In this document: positions 41,581 through 49,178 of the stretch, in pieces
Position numbering within the stretch: position 1 is the first letter of the stretch
Layout of the letters: each line of letters begins with the position of its first letter
Assembly: GCF_014656295.1 (NCBI RefSeq)
Contig: NZ_BNCD01000001.1
Coordinates: 558,001-622,000 of the forward strand
Origin: Streptomyces sulfonofaciens
GTDB lineage: Bacteria; Actinomycetota; Actinomycetes; Streptomycetales; Streptomycetaceae
Reading direction: 5' to 3'
Length of the DNA: 64,000 bases
The notes under the pieces: generated by a model
Database searches by the model: none
Told to the model about the DNA's origin: nothing
Seen by the model: only the letters and a program-made list of their open reading frames with translations
Position numbers and translations under genes: made by a program

Positions 41581-41902
41581 GGCTACGGCTCCGTAAGCGA
41601 GTCGGAGGGGTGGGTACCTCGTGGGTTCGTGGCGGTGCGGGGGCGTGGGTGCCTGCGATTGCTTTGCCTTGCTTTTTTCCTTTGCTTTGCACGCACACGC
41701 ATCCACGCGCAGCTATGTCCTTCTACTAGCTGGTAACCACCATCATGCTACCCACCGGTAATAAGAATCAACCCCTTCCTGCGGTTTCGTGGATCCATGG
41801 GAGGGGGCGCGCTGTTTCGGCCGCGGGTGGTACGGGCGCGGCCCGCGGGCCCGGGCGAGCCGGGGGCGGGGCGTGAGGGCATGGCGGAAGGCGGCCACTG
41901 GG
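41581..41902. other. Promoter region between acyl-CoA dehydrogenase and sseB genes
   Basis: Holds a pyrimidine-rich AT-richer stretch at ~41660-41692 and a low-GC stretch at 41710-41780. Operators are listed separately. No gene. Confidence 0.5.
41724..41760. promoter_or_regulatory. Two operator-like 12-mers upstream of the acyl-CoA dehydrogenase gene
   Basis: TACTAGCTGGTA (41724-41735) is a near-perfect palindrome with one mismatch. TACCCACCGGTA (41749-41760) follows the same pattern, TACYMRCYGGTA. Centres are 25 bp apart. Sites of this type precede fatty-acid degradation genes controlled by TetR-family acyl-CoA sensors; no such regulator gene is adjacent. Confidence 0.5.
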
Positions 41903-41908
41903 TACGCT
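41903..41908 (+). promoter_or_regulatory. -10 element of a leaderless sseB promoter
   Basis: TACGCT ends 7 nt before the ATG at 41916 and there is no ribosome binding site, so transcription probably starts at the A of ATG. Confidence 0.55.
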
Positions 41909-41915
41909 TGCGTAC

Positions 41916-42389
41916 ATGTACGGCTACGACCAGCACGCGGCCCACGGACAGCAGTACCCGCCGCATCAGCCGCCGCCCCAGATGCCCAACGGGTACGGGC
42001 AGCCGCCGGGGCCCCTGTACCCGGAGCCGTCGCCCCCGTCGCTCGCCGACGCCGTACGCGCCTTCACCACCGGCTCGATGTCCGCCGAGGACTTCCAGCA
42101 GATCTTCGCCACCTCCAAGGTGTACTGCCCGCGCGGCGACAGCCCCGGGTTCCTGGCCCTGCACAACACGCAGCAGCCGGTGATCCCCATGTTCACCTCC
42201 CTGAAGGAGCTGCGCCGGTACGCCGGCAAGGACTCGAAGTACTTCGTGATCACGGGGGCGGAGGTGATCGACCTGCTGCCCACCGGGTACGGGTTCGTCC
42301 TCGACATGGAGGGGGACCACCGGATGGTGTTCGACGCCAAGGCGGTCCAGGAGATGGTCGACTTCGCCATGCGCCGCATGTACGGCTAA
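41916..42389 (+). CDS. SseB-domain protein
   Basis: A 157-aa protein. The first ~45 residues are Pro/Gln/Tyr/His-rich and disordered. The SseB N-terminal-type domain covers ~55-155 (VYCPRGDSPGFLALHNTQQPVIPMFTS, then ELRRYAGKDSKYFVITGAEVIDLLP). Actinomycete members are small cytoplasmic proteins of unknown role, some linked to type VII secretion loci; no such genes occur here. It ends before a strong terminator. Confidence 0.85.
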   Translation: MYGYDQHAAHGQQYPPHQPPPQMPNGYGQPPGPLYPEPSPPSLADAVRAFTTGSMSAEDFQQIFATSKVYCPRGDSPGFLALHNTQQPVIPMFTSLKELRRYAGKDSKYFVITGAEVIDLLPTGYGFVLDMEGDHRMVFDAKAVQEMVDFAMRRMYG

Positions 42390-42492
42390 CCGTTGGGGCG
42401 TGCCCCCGAGGGGTCGCCTCCGTTCTGTGCCCGCGGGGTGCTCCTCTTGTCCGCGGCGCCCGTGATGACCCCTTGTGCCCCGTAGTGCCCGT

Positions 42493-42522
42493 AGTGCCCG
42501 CAGGGAATGCCCTGCGGGCACT
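42493..42522 (+). terminator. Terminator after sseB
   Basis: AGTGCCCGCAGGG pairs perfectly with CCCTGCGGGCACT (13 bp) across an AATG loop and is followed by the T-richer TCTCGTTGTTG. This is the most classical-looking terminator in the window. Confidence 0.88.
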
Positions 42523-42545
42523 TCTCGTTGTTGAGGTGGCAAGAA

Positions 42546-42559
42546 GTTCTACGTTCAAC
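42546..42559. promoter_or_regulatory. Quasi-palindromic operator before pirin
   Basis: GTTCTACGTTCAAC has the symmetric form GTTNNACGTNNAAC (10 of 14 positions) and lies 28 bp before the pirin start in an AT-richer segment. Pirin genes are often under MarR or HxlR-type redox regulators; none is encoded nearby. Confidence 0.4.
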
Positions 42560-42587
42560 TAAACTCGGAGCACAAGGAGGTACCACC

Positions 42588-43541
42588 ATGCCCGCAGTGA
42601 CCGTCGAGAACCCGCTGACCCTTCCGCGCGTGGCACCCCCGGCCGACGCCGCCCCCCGCCCCGTCCTGGCCGTGACCACCGCCCCCAGCGGATTCGAGGG
42701 CGAGGGCTTCCCGGTACGCCGCGCCTTCGCCGGCATCGACTACAAGTACCTGGACCCGTTCATCATGATGGACCAGATGGGCGAGGTGGAGTATCAGCCC
42801 GGGGAGCCGAAGGGCACCCCGTGGCACCCGCACCGCGGCTTCGAGACCGTCACGTACATCATCGACGGGATCTTCGACCACCAGGACAGCCAGGGCGGTG
42901 GCGGCACCATCACCAACGGCGACACCCAGTGGATGACGGCGGGCTCCGGCCTGCTGCACATCGAGGCGCCGCCGGAGCAGCTTGTCGTGTCGGGCGGGCT
43001 CTTCCACGGCCTCCAGCTATGGGTGAACCTGCCGGCCGCCGACAAGATGATGGCCCCCAGGTACCAGGACATCCGCAGCGGCAGTGTCCAGCTCCTCACC
43101 TCCCCGGACGGCGGCGCGCTGCTGCGGGTCATCGCCGGTGAGCTGGACGGTCACGAGGGCCCGGGCATCACGCACACGCCGATCACGATGGTCCACGCGA
43201 CCCTCGCGCCGGGCGCCGAGGTCACCCTGCCCTGGCGGGAGGAGTTCAACGGGCTCGCGTACGTGCTGGCCGGCCGCGGGTCGGTGGGCGCCGAGCGGCG
43301 TCCGGTCCACCTGGGGCAGACGGCGGTCTTCGGGACCGGCGGCTCGCTGACCCTGCGCGCGGACGAGAAGCAGGACGCCCACACCCCCGACCTGGAGGTC
43401 GTCCTGCTCGGCGGCCGTCCGATCAGGGAGCCCATGGCGCACTACGGACCGTTCGTGATGAACACCCGCGAGGAGCTCCAGCAGGCCTTCGAGGACTTCC
43501 AGAAGGGCCGGCTCGGCACCGTCCCGGTGCCGCACACCTGA
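42588..43541 (+). CDS. Pirin family protein
   Basis: A 317-aa bicupin of the pirin family, iron-binding, with roles ranging from quercetinase activity to regulation of pyruvate dehydrogenase. The N-terminal metal site is HPHRGFETVTYIIDG (near 80-94) with further ligands HRG... and LLHIEAPPE; the C-terminal cupin begins at about 190 (MVHATLAPGAEVTLPW). AAGGAGGT, a full-strength ribosome site, ends 6 nt before ATG 42588, so expression can be high. A link to the Bkd or Pdh complexes would be interesting but is speculation. Confidence 0.92.
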   Translation: MPAVTVENPLTLPRVAPPADAAPRPVLAVTTAPSGFEGEGFPVRRAFAGIDYKYLDPFIMMDQMGEVEYQPGEPKGTPWHPHRGFETVTYIIDGIFDHQDSQGGGGTITNGDTQWMTAGSGLLHIEAPPEQLVVSGGLFHGLQLWVNLPAADKMMAPRYQDIRSGSVQLLTSPDGGALLRVIAGELDGHEGPGITHTPITMVHATLAPGAEVTLPWREEFNGLAYVLAGRGSVGAERRPVHLGQTAVFGTGGSLTLRADEKQDAHTPDLEVVLLGGRPIREPMAHYGPFVMNTREELQQAFEDFQKGRLGTVPVPHT

Positions 43542-43633
43542 TCCCGCCGACCGGTCCCCGACGCCCCGCCGGCCAGGCCCCGGGCGGGCCTCGCGGACGG
43601 GCCCCGAGCCGCGCCGGGCGTCCGGCGCACCCG

Positions 43634-43665
43634 GCAGCGGGCCCCCACTCCCCGGGGCCCGCTGC
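43634..43665. terminator. Bidirectional terminator between pirin and GT87 genes
   Basis: GCAGCGGGCCCC pairs perfectly with GGGGCCCGCTGC (12 bp) across an 8-nt loop, between two convergent genes. Confidence 0.75.
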
Positions 43666-43698
43666 GCCCGCGGGGCCGGGCAGGACCCGGCCGTGCGG

Positions 43699-43759
43699 GA
43701 CCGACCCCGGACGGGCAGGACCGACCCCGGACGGGCAGGACCGACCCCGGACGGGCAGG
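43699..43759. repeat. 20-bp tandem repeat, three exact copies
   Basis: The unit CCGACCCCGGACGGGCAGGA occurs three times head to tail (the last copy differs at its final base) just before the GT87 stop. Noncoding. Confidence 0.9.
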
Positions 43760-43766
43760 CCGCCGC

Positions 43767-45224
43767 TCAGCCGCTCAGCCGCCCCGCCGCCTCGGGGGCC
43801 GCCCGGCCCCGGACCAGCCACGCGGCCAGGGCCAGCACGAAGGCCGCGGCCGCGGCGTGCGTGGCCGCGAGTAGCTGCTCCCCGGCACCCAGCGTCAGCT
43901 CCGACTCCTCGGCGCGGATCCCGGTGACCGGGTCGGGCGTGAACACCGCGAGCAGCACCAGCAGGAACACCACCGCGGGACGCGACCGCTCGGTGGCGGC
44001 CAGTTGCGCGAGGCGCAGCACGAGCGGCACCAGCGCCCACGTCCAGTAGAAGGTCCATGCCACCGGCAGTACCAGCAGGATCAGGGTGGCGCAGACCGCG
44101 AGGCCGAGCAGTTCCTCGTCCCGCTGCCAGCACTTCCTGGCCAGGCGGAGCCCGGCCGCGAGGACGGCCGCGGCGAGCAGCAGGTACGGCACCGTCGTGC
44201 CGTCCGTGCCGTGCAGCGCGCGGACCAGCAGGCTCTTGATGGTCTCGCTGTCCGCCGTCTGCGGGGCCCCTATCCGGTCGCTCGCGAAGACGTAGCGGGA
44301 CCAGTAGTCGAAGGAGTCGCCCGGCAGGACCGCCGCGCCCAGCGCCGCCGTGGCCGCGAAGGTGCCCGCCGCGGCCAGGGCCGGGCGGCGGCGCCCGGTG
44401 CACAGGTAGTACGCCGCGAAGACGCCCGGGACCAGCTTCAGACCCGCCATCAGCCCTATGCCGAACCCCTTGGCCCTGCTGCCGTCCGCACGGGTGAGGT
44501 CCCAGGCGGTCACGGCCAGGATCAGGAACGTGACCTGGCCGAGCATCAGGCTGGTGCGCCCGGGATAGAGCCAGACGAAGACGGCGCTGAAGGCGATCAC
44601 GGCCCGGTGCCGTACCCGGGGCGCGGGCCACGCCGCGTGCCTGAGGAACGACTCCACCGCCACGTGCAGCAGCACCGTCGAGGAGAAGACCACGAGCAGC
44701 GCGCAGCAGGCGCCGCCGGGCAGGGAGAGCGGGGCGAGCAGCAGTGCGCCGAACGGCGGATAGGTGAAGTCGATGTCGTTGCGGTAGAGCGGCGCCCCGT
44801 CCAGGACCTGGTCCACGCCCTGCCGGTACACGGTCAGGTCGTACTGCCAGGCCCCCGCGGTGCGGTAGGAGAGGAGGACCAGGGCGGTGAGCGTGGCGGC
44901 CGAGAGCGCGTACCAGGCCGCCCGGTACGCCGCGCGCGGCGGCCCGCCCTCGGCGGCGCCTGTCCCGCCGGCCGCCTCGCGCCTGTTGCTGTGGCCGTCG
45001 CCGTTGTTCCCCTTGTGCCGCTCGTTGCCCTTGTAGCCCTTGTAGCCCTTGTTCCCTTCGTTCGCCGCGTTGTCGTTCTCCTCGTTCCGGTGCTTCCGGT
45101 GCTTCCGGTGCTTCCGGTGCTTCCGGTGCTTCCGGTGCTTCCGGTGTGTCTCGTCCTTACGGTGCTTCTCGTCGTTCTCGTCGTTCTCGTCGTGCGCATC
45201 GTCCGTTGCTTCGCAGAGCGGCAC
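43767..45224 (-). CDS. GT87-like polyprenyl-phosphate mannosyltransferase
   Basis: A 485-aa GT-C membrane enzyme of the DUF2029/GT87 group, which use polyprenyl-phosphate mannose to mannosylate lipids or glycans outside the membrane. About ten TM helices follow a ~95-residue cytoplasmic tail. The first outer loop has the signature YDLTVYRQGVDQVLDGAPLY and IDFTYPPFGALL with the catalytic-type Asp. The tail holds seven KHR triplets encoded by a 9-bp repeat, and KGYKGYKGNERHKGN. GTG 45224 has GGGGGG 8 nt upstream. Acceptor unknown. Confidence 0.88.
   Translation of the reverse strand: MPLCEATDDAHDENDENDEKHRKDETHRKHRKHRKHRKHRKHRKHRNEENDNAANEGNKGYKGYKGNERHKGNNGDGHSNRREAAGGTGAAEGGPPRAAYRAAWYALSAATLTALVLLSYRTAGAWQYDLTVYRQGVDQVLDGAPLYRNDIDFTYPPFGALLLAPLSLPGGACCALLVVFSSTVLLHVAVESFLRHAAWPAPRVRHRAVIAFSAVFVWLYPGRTSLMLGQVTFLILAVTAWDLTRADGSRAKGFGIGLMAGLKLVPGVFAAYYLCTGRRRPALAAAGTFAATAALGAAVLPGDSFDYWSRYVFASDRIGAPQTADSETIKSLLVRALHGTDGTTVPYLLLAAAVLAAGLRLARKCWQRDEELLGLAVCATLILLVLPVAWTFYWTWALVPLVLRLAQLAATERSRPAVVFLLVLLAVFTPDPVTGIRAEESELTLGAGEQLLAATHAAAAAFVLALAAWLVRGRAAPEAAGRLSG
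45084..45146. repeat. 9-bp microsatellite, seven units, inside the GT87 gene
   Basis: CTTCCGGTG is repeated seven times (the first unit begins with G) and encodes the KHR tripeptide repeats on the minus strand. Copy-number change would keep the reading frame, so a length-variable basic tail is expected between strains. Confidence 0.92.
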
Positions 45225-45496
45225 GTGTGCGTCCCCCCGTGGCCAGAAGTGCTCGGAACGCGCTGTACCTCAGGACCGCGGTGCCGGTCGTGACCGCGGT
45301 GCCCCGTACGCGGTGCTGGTCGGGCCCGGTACGCGGTGCTGTCGGTGTGACGCCTTGTGGGTGAGCAGATTCGCAGCGTGTCCGGACGTCCGCTATATAC
45401 CGATGATGTGATGCATGACACATTCTGTGGTGCCGGTCTTCACCCCCGTGGCCCGGTCCGCATGACTGCGGACCGGCTGCGTGATCGGCTGTCAGG
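45225..45496. other. Divergent promoter region of GT87 and AI-2E-family genes
   Basis: No gene. CGGTGCTG, GTACGCGGT and GACCGCGGTGCC repeats occur between 45280 and 45350. An AT-richer segment at ~45392-45430 includes TATATAC and the near-palindrome GTGATG|CATGAC, a candidate promoter and operator. Confidence 0.45.
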
Positions 45497-46534
45497 GTGC
45501 AGCCCGTGCAGCCCCTGCTCCCGGAGCCCGTTCGGCGCACCGCGGCCTGGTGCGTCGTCATCCTGCTGGTCACCGGGGTGGCCGCGGTCGGCATCCGGTT
45601 GTGCGTGGTGCTCCAGACGGCCGTCACCCCCCTGCTGCTCGCGCTGCTCGGCACGGCCCTGCTCAGGCCGCTGTACCGGCGCCTGGTGCGGGCCCGGGTC
45701 AACCGTTCGCTGGCCGCCGGGCTGACCTGCGTCGCGGTGCTCGCCGTGGTCGGCGGCGCCGTCTGGGTCGTGGTGGCCTCGCTGGTCGACAACGGCGACC
45801 AGATCACCGCCTCGCTCAGGCACGCCGGCACCTCCGTGGCCCGGCACTTCGGCGCCGCGGGCACCTCGCTGGACGACGTGGCCGAGAACGCCGGCAAGCT
45901 GCTGTCGAAGTTCGGCGCGACCGCGGCATCCGGCGTGATCAGCGGGCTGAGCGTGGTGGCGGAGTGGATCGCCACCGGCGTGCTCGCCCTGCTGCTGGTC
46001 TTCTTCCTCCTGCGGGACGGCGGGCGTGCGCTGCGGACGCTGCGGGCCCTGGCGCCGCGGGAGAGCGGAGCGGTGCTGGAGGCGATGGCGCGGCGCGCGT
46101 TCGGAGCCGTCGAGGGCTTCATGCGCGGCACCACGCTGATCGCGCTCATCGACGCGCTCTGCATCACCGCCGGCCTGCTGATCCTGCGGGTGCCGGGCGC
46201 GGTGGGCCTCGGCGCGCTGGTCTTCGTCGGCGCCTTCATCCCCTACCTCGGCGCCGTGATCTCGGGAGCGGTGGCGGTCCTCGTGGCGCTCGCCGACCGC
46301 GGCTTCGCCATCGCCCTGTGGGCGCTCGGCGTGGTGCTGGCCGTGCAGGTCCTGGAGGGCCACGTCCTCCAGCCGGCCATCCAGAGCCGCACCGTGCAGA
46401 TGCACCCCGCCGCCATCCTGCTGGCCCTCACCGCCGGCGCGTCGGTGGCCGGCATCCTCGGCCTGCTGCTCGCGGTCCCGCTCACCGCCGCCGCCTTCGG
46501 CGTGCTCGCGGAGCTGCGCGAACGCTACGAGTAG
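45497..46534 (+). CDS. AI-2E-family membrane transporter
   Basis: A 345-aa permease of the AI-2E (TqsA/PerM) family with about seven to eight TM helices: two N-terminal helices, a soluble middle (DNGDQITASLRHAG...KLLSKFG), and a C-terminal cluster with FVGAFIPYLGAVISG, the family signature. Members export small molecules or ions; some are Na+/H+ antiporters. GTG 45497 has only a weak CAGGG before it. Function here unknown. Confidence 0.88.
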   Translation: MQPVQPLLPEPVRRTAAWCVVILLVTGVAAVGIRLCVVLQTAVTPLLLALLGTALLRPLYRRLVRARVNRSLAAGLTCVAVLAVVGGAVWVVVASLVDNGDQITASLRHAGTSVARHFGAAGTSLDDVAENAGKLLSKFGATAASGVISGLSVVAEWIATGVLALLLVFFLLRDGGRALRTLRALAPRESGAVLEAMARRAFGAVEGFMRGTTLIALIDALCITAGLLILRVPGAVGLGALVFVGAFIPYLGAVISGAVAVLVALADRGFAIALWALGVVLAVQVLEGHVLQPAIQSRTVQMHPAAILLALTAGASVAGILGLLLAVPLTAAAFGVLAELRERYE

Positions 46535-46595
46535 CCCGGCCGAGGGTGCCGCCCGCCGCCGCGCCCCCTCAGCCTCCTCAGTCCCCTCAGCCCCC

Positions 46596-48947
46596 TCAGT
46601 CTCCTCGGTCCGTCCGGTCTCCTCGGTCCGTCCGGTCTCCTCGGTCCGTCCGGTCTCCTCGGTCCGCCCCGGGCTCGGGCTCGCCCAGCTCGAACCAGAT
46701 GCTCTTGCCCTGCCCCCGCGGCGCCACGCCCCACGAGTCCGCGAGGTACTCGATCAGCAGCAGGCCGCGCCCGGACGACGCGAGCTCGCCCGGCCGTCGT
46801 TTGTGCGGCAGGTCGTCACTGCTGTCCGCGACCTCCACCCGCATGTACCGGTGCCCGGGGCGGCCGGTGACCTCGGCGACCAGCCGGGCGTCGCCGTCGG
46901 TGTGCCGCAGCACGTTCGACAGCAGCTCGGAGACCAGCAGTTCCGCGGACTCCACCTGCTCGCCGTCCGGCCAGTCGTGCAGCAGCTCGCGCAGTTGGAG
47001 GCGGGCCTCCGCGATCCGCTCCGGCTCGGTCTGCGCGATGGCCAGCGTGGCCCGCCTGGCCGCCCTGCCCGACTCCGGCACGCTGGTCCTGCGCAGCAGC
47101 ATCAGGCCGATGTCGTCGTCGCGGCGGTCGGTGAGGGGGCCGGTCGTGTGGTGCGACCCGGGTCCGTACACGGCCCCGATCAGCGCGTCCGCCAGCACCT
47201 CCAGGTTCTCGCTGCCGAACTCCTCCAGGGTCGCCTTGATCCGCGCCCACCCGGTGGACAGGTCGTGCCCGCCCGTCTCCACCAGGCCGTCCGTGCAGAC
47301 CAGCATCGTCTCGCCGGGCTCCAGGACGATGCGGGTGGTCGGGTAGTCGCAGTCCGGGTCGATGCCGAGCGGCAGCCCGCCCGCGGTCGGCCGCATCAGC
47401 ACGGTGCCGTCGGCCATCTGCACCGCCGGGTCCAGATGGCCGGCCCGGGCGATCTCCAGCATCCCGGTGGCCGGGTCCGCCTCCACGTACAGGCAGGTCG
47501 CGAACCGCTCGTCGCCGTCCCGGCCGTCCTGGCCCCGGGTGGCGCCGGTGGCGCCGAACTCGGCGATGCCGGCCATGAAGCGGTTGGCGCGGGTCAGCAC
47601 GGCGTCCGGCGGGTGGCCCTCCGCGGCATAGGCGCGCAGCGCGATCCGCAGTTGGCCCATCAGCCCCGCGGCCCGTACGTCGTGGCCCTGCACGTCTCCG
47701 ATGACCAGGGCGATCCGGTCGGACGGCAGGGTGATCACGTCGTACCAGTCGCCGCCCACCTCCAGCCCGCCGCCGGTGGGTACGTAGCGGCCCGCGACAC
47801 CGAGGCCGGGCACCCGCGGGCCCAGGTCCGGCATCATCGAGCGCTGGAGGCCCTGCGTGAGCTCCTTCTCCGTCTCGGCGGCGCTCGCCCTGGACAGCGC
47901 CTGCCCGAGCATCCTGGCCACCGTCGTCAGCACGGACCGCTCGTCCGGTGTGAACCGCACCGGGTAGGCGAAGGCCGCCAGCCACGCGCCCATCGTGCCG
48001 CCGCCCGCGGTCAGCGGCAGGAACGCCCAGGACCTGCGCGCGAACCGCTCGACCATCGGCCAGGCGGCCGGGTAGCGCTCCGCGTACTCGCGCGGCGAGG
48101 AGAGGTAGACGGCGTGGCCGGTGCGTATCACCTCGGCGGCCGGATAGTCGGAGTCCAGCGGCATCTCCGTGAAGGGACCCACGTCCGAGGGGTCGTGCCC
48201 CTGGTGGCCGACGAGCACCAGCCGGTCGCCCTCGGAGCCGAAGACGGCCAGGCCGTCCGGCGAGAAGCCGGGCATGGACAGGCCCGCGGCCACCCGCAGC
48301 ACCTCGGCGGTGGACCGCGCCTCGGCCAGCGCCCGCCCGGCGTCCAGCAGGAACGCCTCACGGGAGCGCCGCCAGTCGCCGGTGACCTCGCTGAGCGCGG
48401 CCGCGCCCGCCGAGGCGCCGGTGACCTCCTGGAGGGTGCCGGTCATCTCGTAGCTGTCGTTCCTCGGGTCCACGAGGGGCTTGCAGCGCGCCCGCACCAC
48501 CCGGATCTCGCGCCCGTGCTCGTCCACGATCCGCAGCCGGGCCTCGGCCACGGTGCCCTCGGTGATGGCGAGCCGGGAGATGCTGTCGAGTTCGTTCCAG
48601 TCGACCGGGTGGAAGCGGGAGCGGATGTTCGCCGAGGCCACCGTGACGGCATGGGCCGGCAGGCCCACCAGCCGGGCCGCCTCCGCGTCCAGGGTGACCG
48701 TGCCCGCCGCCTCGTCCCAGCGCCAGACGCCGGTGCCGACGGCGGCCAGCACCGTGTCCGGGTCCGGCAGCGACCCCTCCTGCACCTCACCGGTCCCGCT
48801 CATCGGGGGGAGCGGGGCGCCCGGGTCGGGTCCGCCGGGGCCGTCCCCGCGGGGCAGGCCCCGCCCTCCCGCCTGGGAGAGCGGGCCGCCACCCAGCTCC
48901 GGGTGGGGGTCATCCCCAACGGACGGGAGGGGATTATTGGTGCGCAT
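46596..48947 (-). CDS. PAS-GAF-SpoIIE phosphatase with anti-sigma-type ATPase domain
   Basis: A 783-aa signalling protein. Order: a Gly/Pro-rich leader (1-50), PAS (~60-185), GAF (~200-370), PP2C/SpoIIE phosphatase (~395-605, GGDWYDV near 397, VCTDGLVE, RDDDIGLM), and a C-terminal HATPase_c domain (~640-765; SELLSNVLRHT N-box, SSGRGLLLIEYLAD G-box). It likely dephosphorylates an anti-sigma antagonist and may itself bind sigma factors. The last 22 residues repeat DRGDRT, from an 18-bp DNA repeat. ATG 48947 is leaderless: TACAGT (48954-48959, minus) ends 6 nt upstream. Confidence 0.9.
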   Translation of the reverse strand: MRTNNPLPSVGDDPHPELGGGPLSQAGGRGLPRGDGPGGPDPGAPLPPMSGTGEVQEGSLPDPDTVLAAVGTGVWRWDEAAGTVTLDAEAARLVGLPAHAVTVASANIRSRFHPVDWNELDSISRLAITEGTVAEARLRIVDEHGREIRVVRARCKPLVDPRNDSYEMTGTLQEVTGASAGAAALSEVTGDWRRSREAFLLDAGRALAEARSTAEVLRVAAGLSMPGFSPDGLAVFGSEGDRLVLVGHQGHDPSDVGPFTEMPLDSDYPAAEVIRTGHAVYLSSPREYAERYPAAWPMVERFARRSWAFLPLTAGGGTMGAWLAAFAYPVRFTPDERSVLTTVARMLGQALSRASAAETEKELTQGLQRSMMPDLGPRVPGLGVAGRYVPTGGGLEVGGDWYDVITLPSDRIALVIGDVQGHDVRAAGLMGQLRIALRAYAAEGHPPDAVLTRANRFMAGIAEFGATGATRGQDGRDGDERFATCLYVEADPATGMLEIARAGHLDPAVQMADGTVLMRPTAGGLPLGIDPDCDYPTTRIVLEPGETMLVCTDGLVETGGHDLSTGWARIKATLEEFGSENLEVLADALIGAVYGPGSHHTTGPLTDRRDDDIGLMLLRRTSVPESGRAARRATLAIAQTEPERIAEARLQLRELLHDWPDGEQVESAELLVSELLSNVLRHTDGDARLVAEVTGRPGHRYMRVEVADSSDDLPHKRRPGELASSGRGLLLIEYLADSWGVAPRGQGKSIWFELGEPEPGADRGDRTDRGDRTDRGDRTDRGD
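46606..46672. repeat. 18-bp tandem repeat at the 3' end of the SpoIIE-family gene
   Basis: CGGTCCGTCCGGTCTCCT is repeated three times plus a partial copy and encodes the DRGDRT tail. It is bordered downstream by related CCTCAG repeats. Confidence 0.88.
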
Positions 48948-48953
48948 CACTCC

Positions 48954-48959
48954 ACTGTA
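48954..48959 (-). promoter_or_regulatory. -10 element of the leaderless SpoIIE-family gene
   Basis: TACAGT on the minus strand ends 6 nt before ATG 48947. The intervening GGAGTG is too close to the start for a normal ribosome site. Confidence 0.5.
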
Positions 48960-49178
48960 GGAACATACGGGCGCTGGTGGCGACTGAGCGTGACCCTCTC
49001 GGCGGTTCGGACCGGACGGTAGCCTTGGTTCGCCCGGCACCCGGCCACTGTCACCGGGGCCCGGGTACCGAATACCGGGCCCGCGCTGACGGGCGGCCCC
49101 GGCGGCCGGGCCTCGCGGCCCGAGCCGGCCGGCTGCCGGCCACGGGCGACGAACAGCGACACGAAGGCTGGATGAGAG

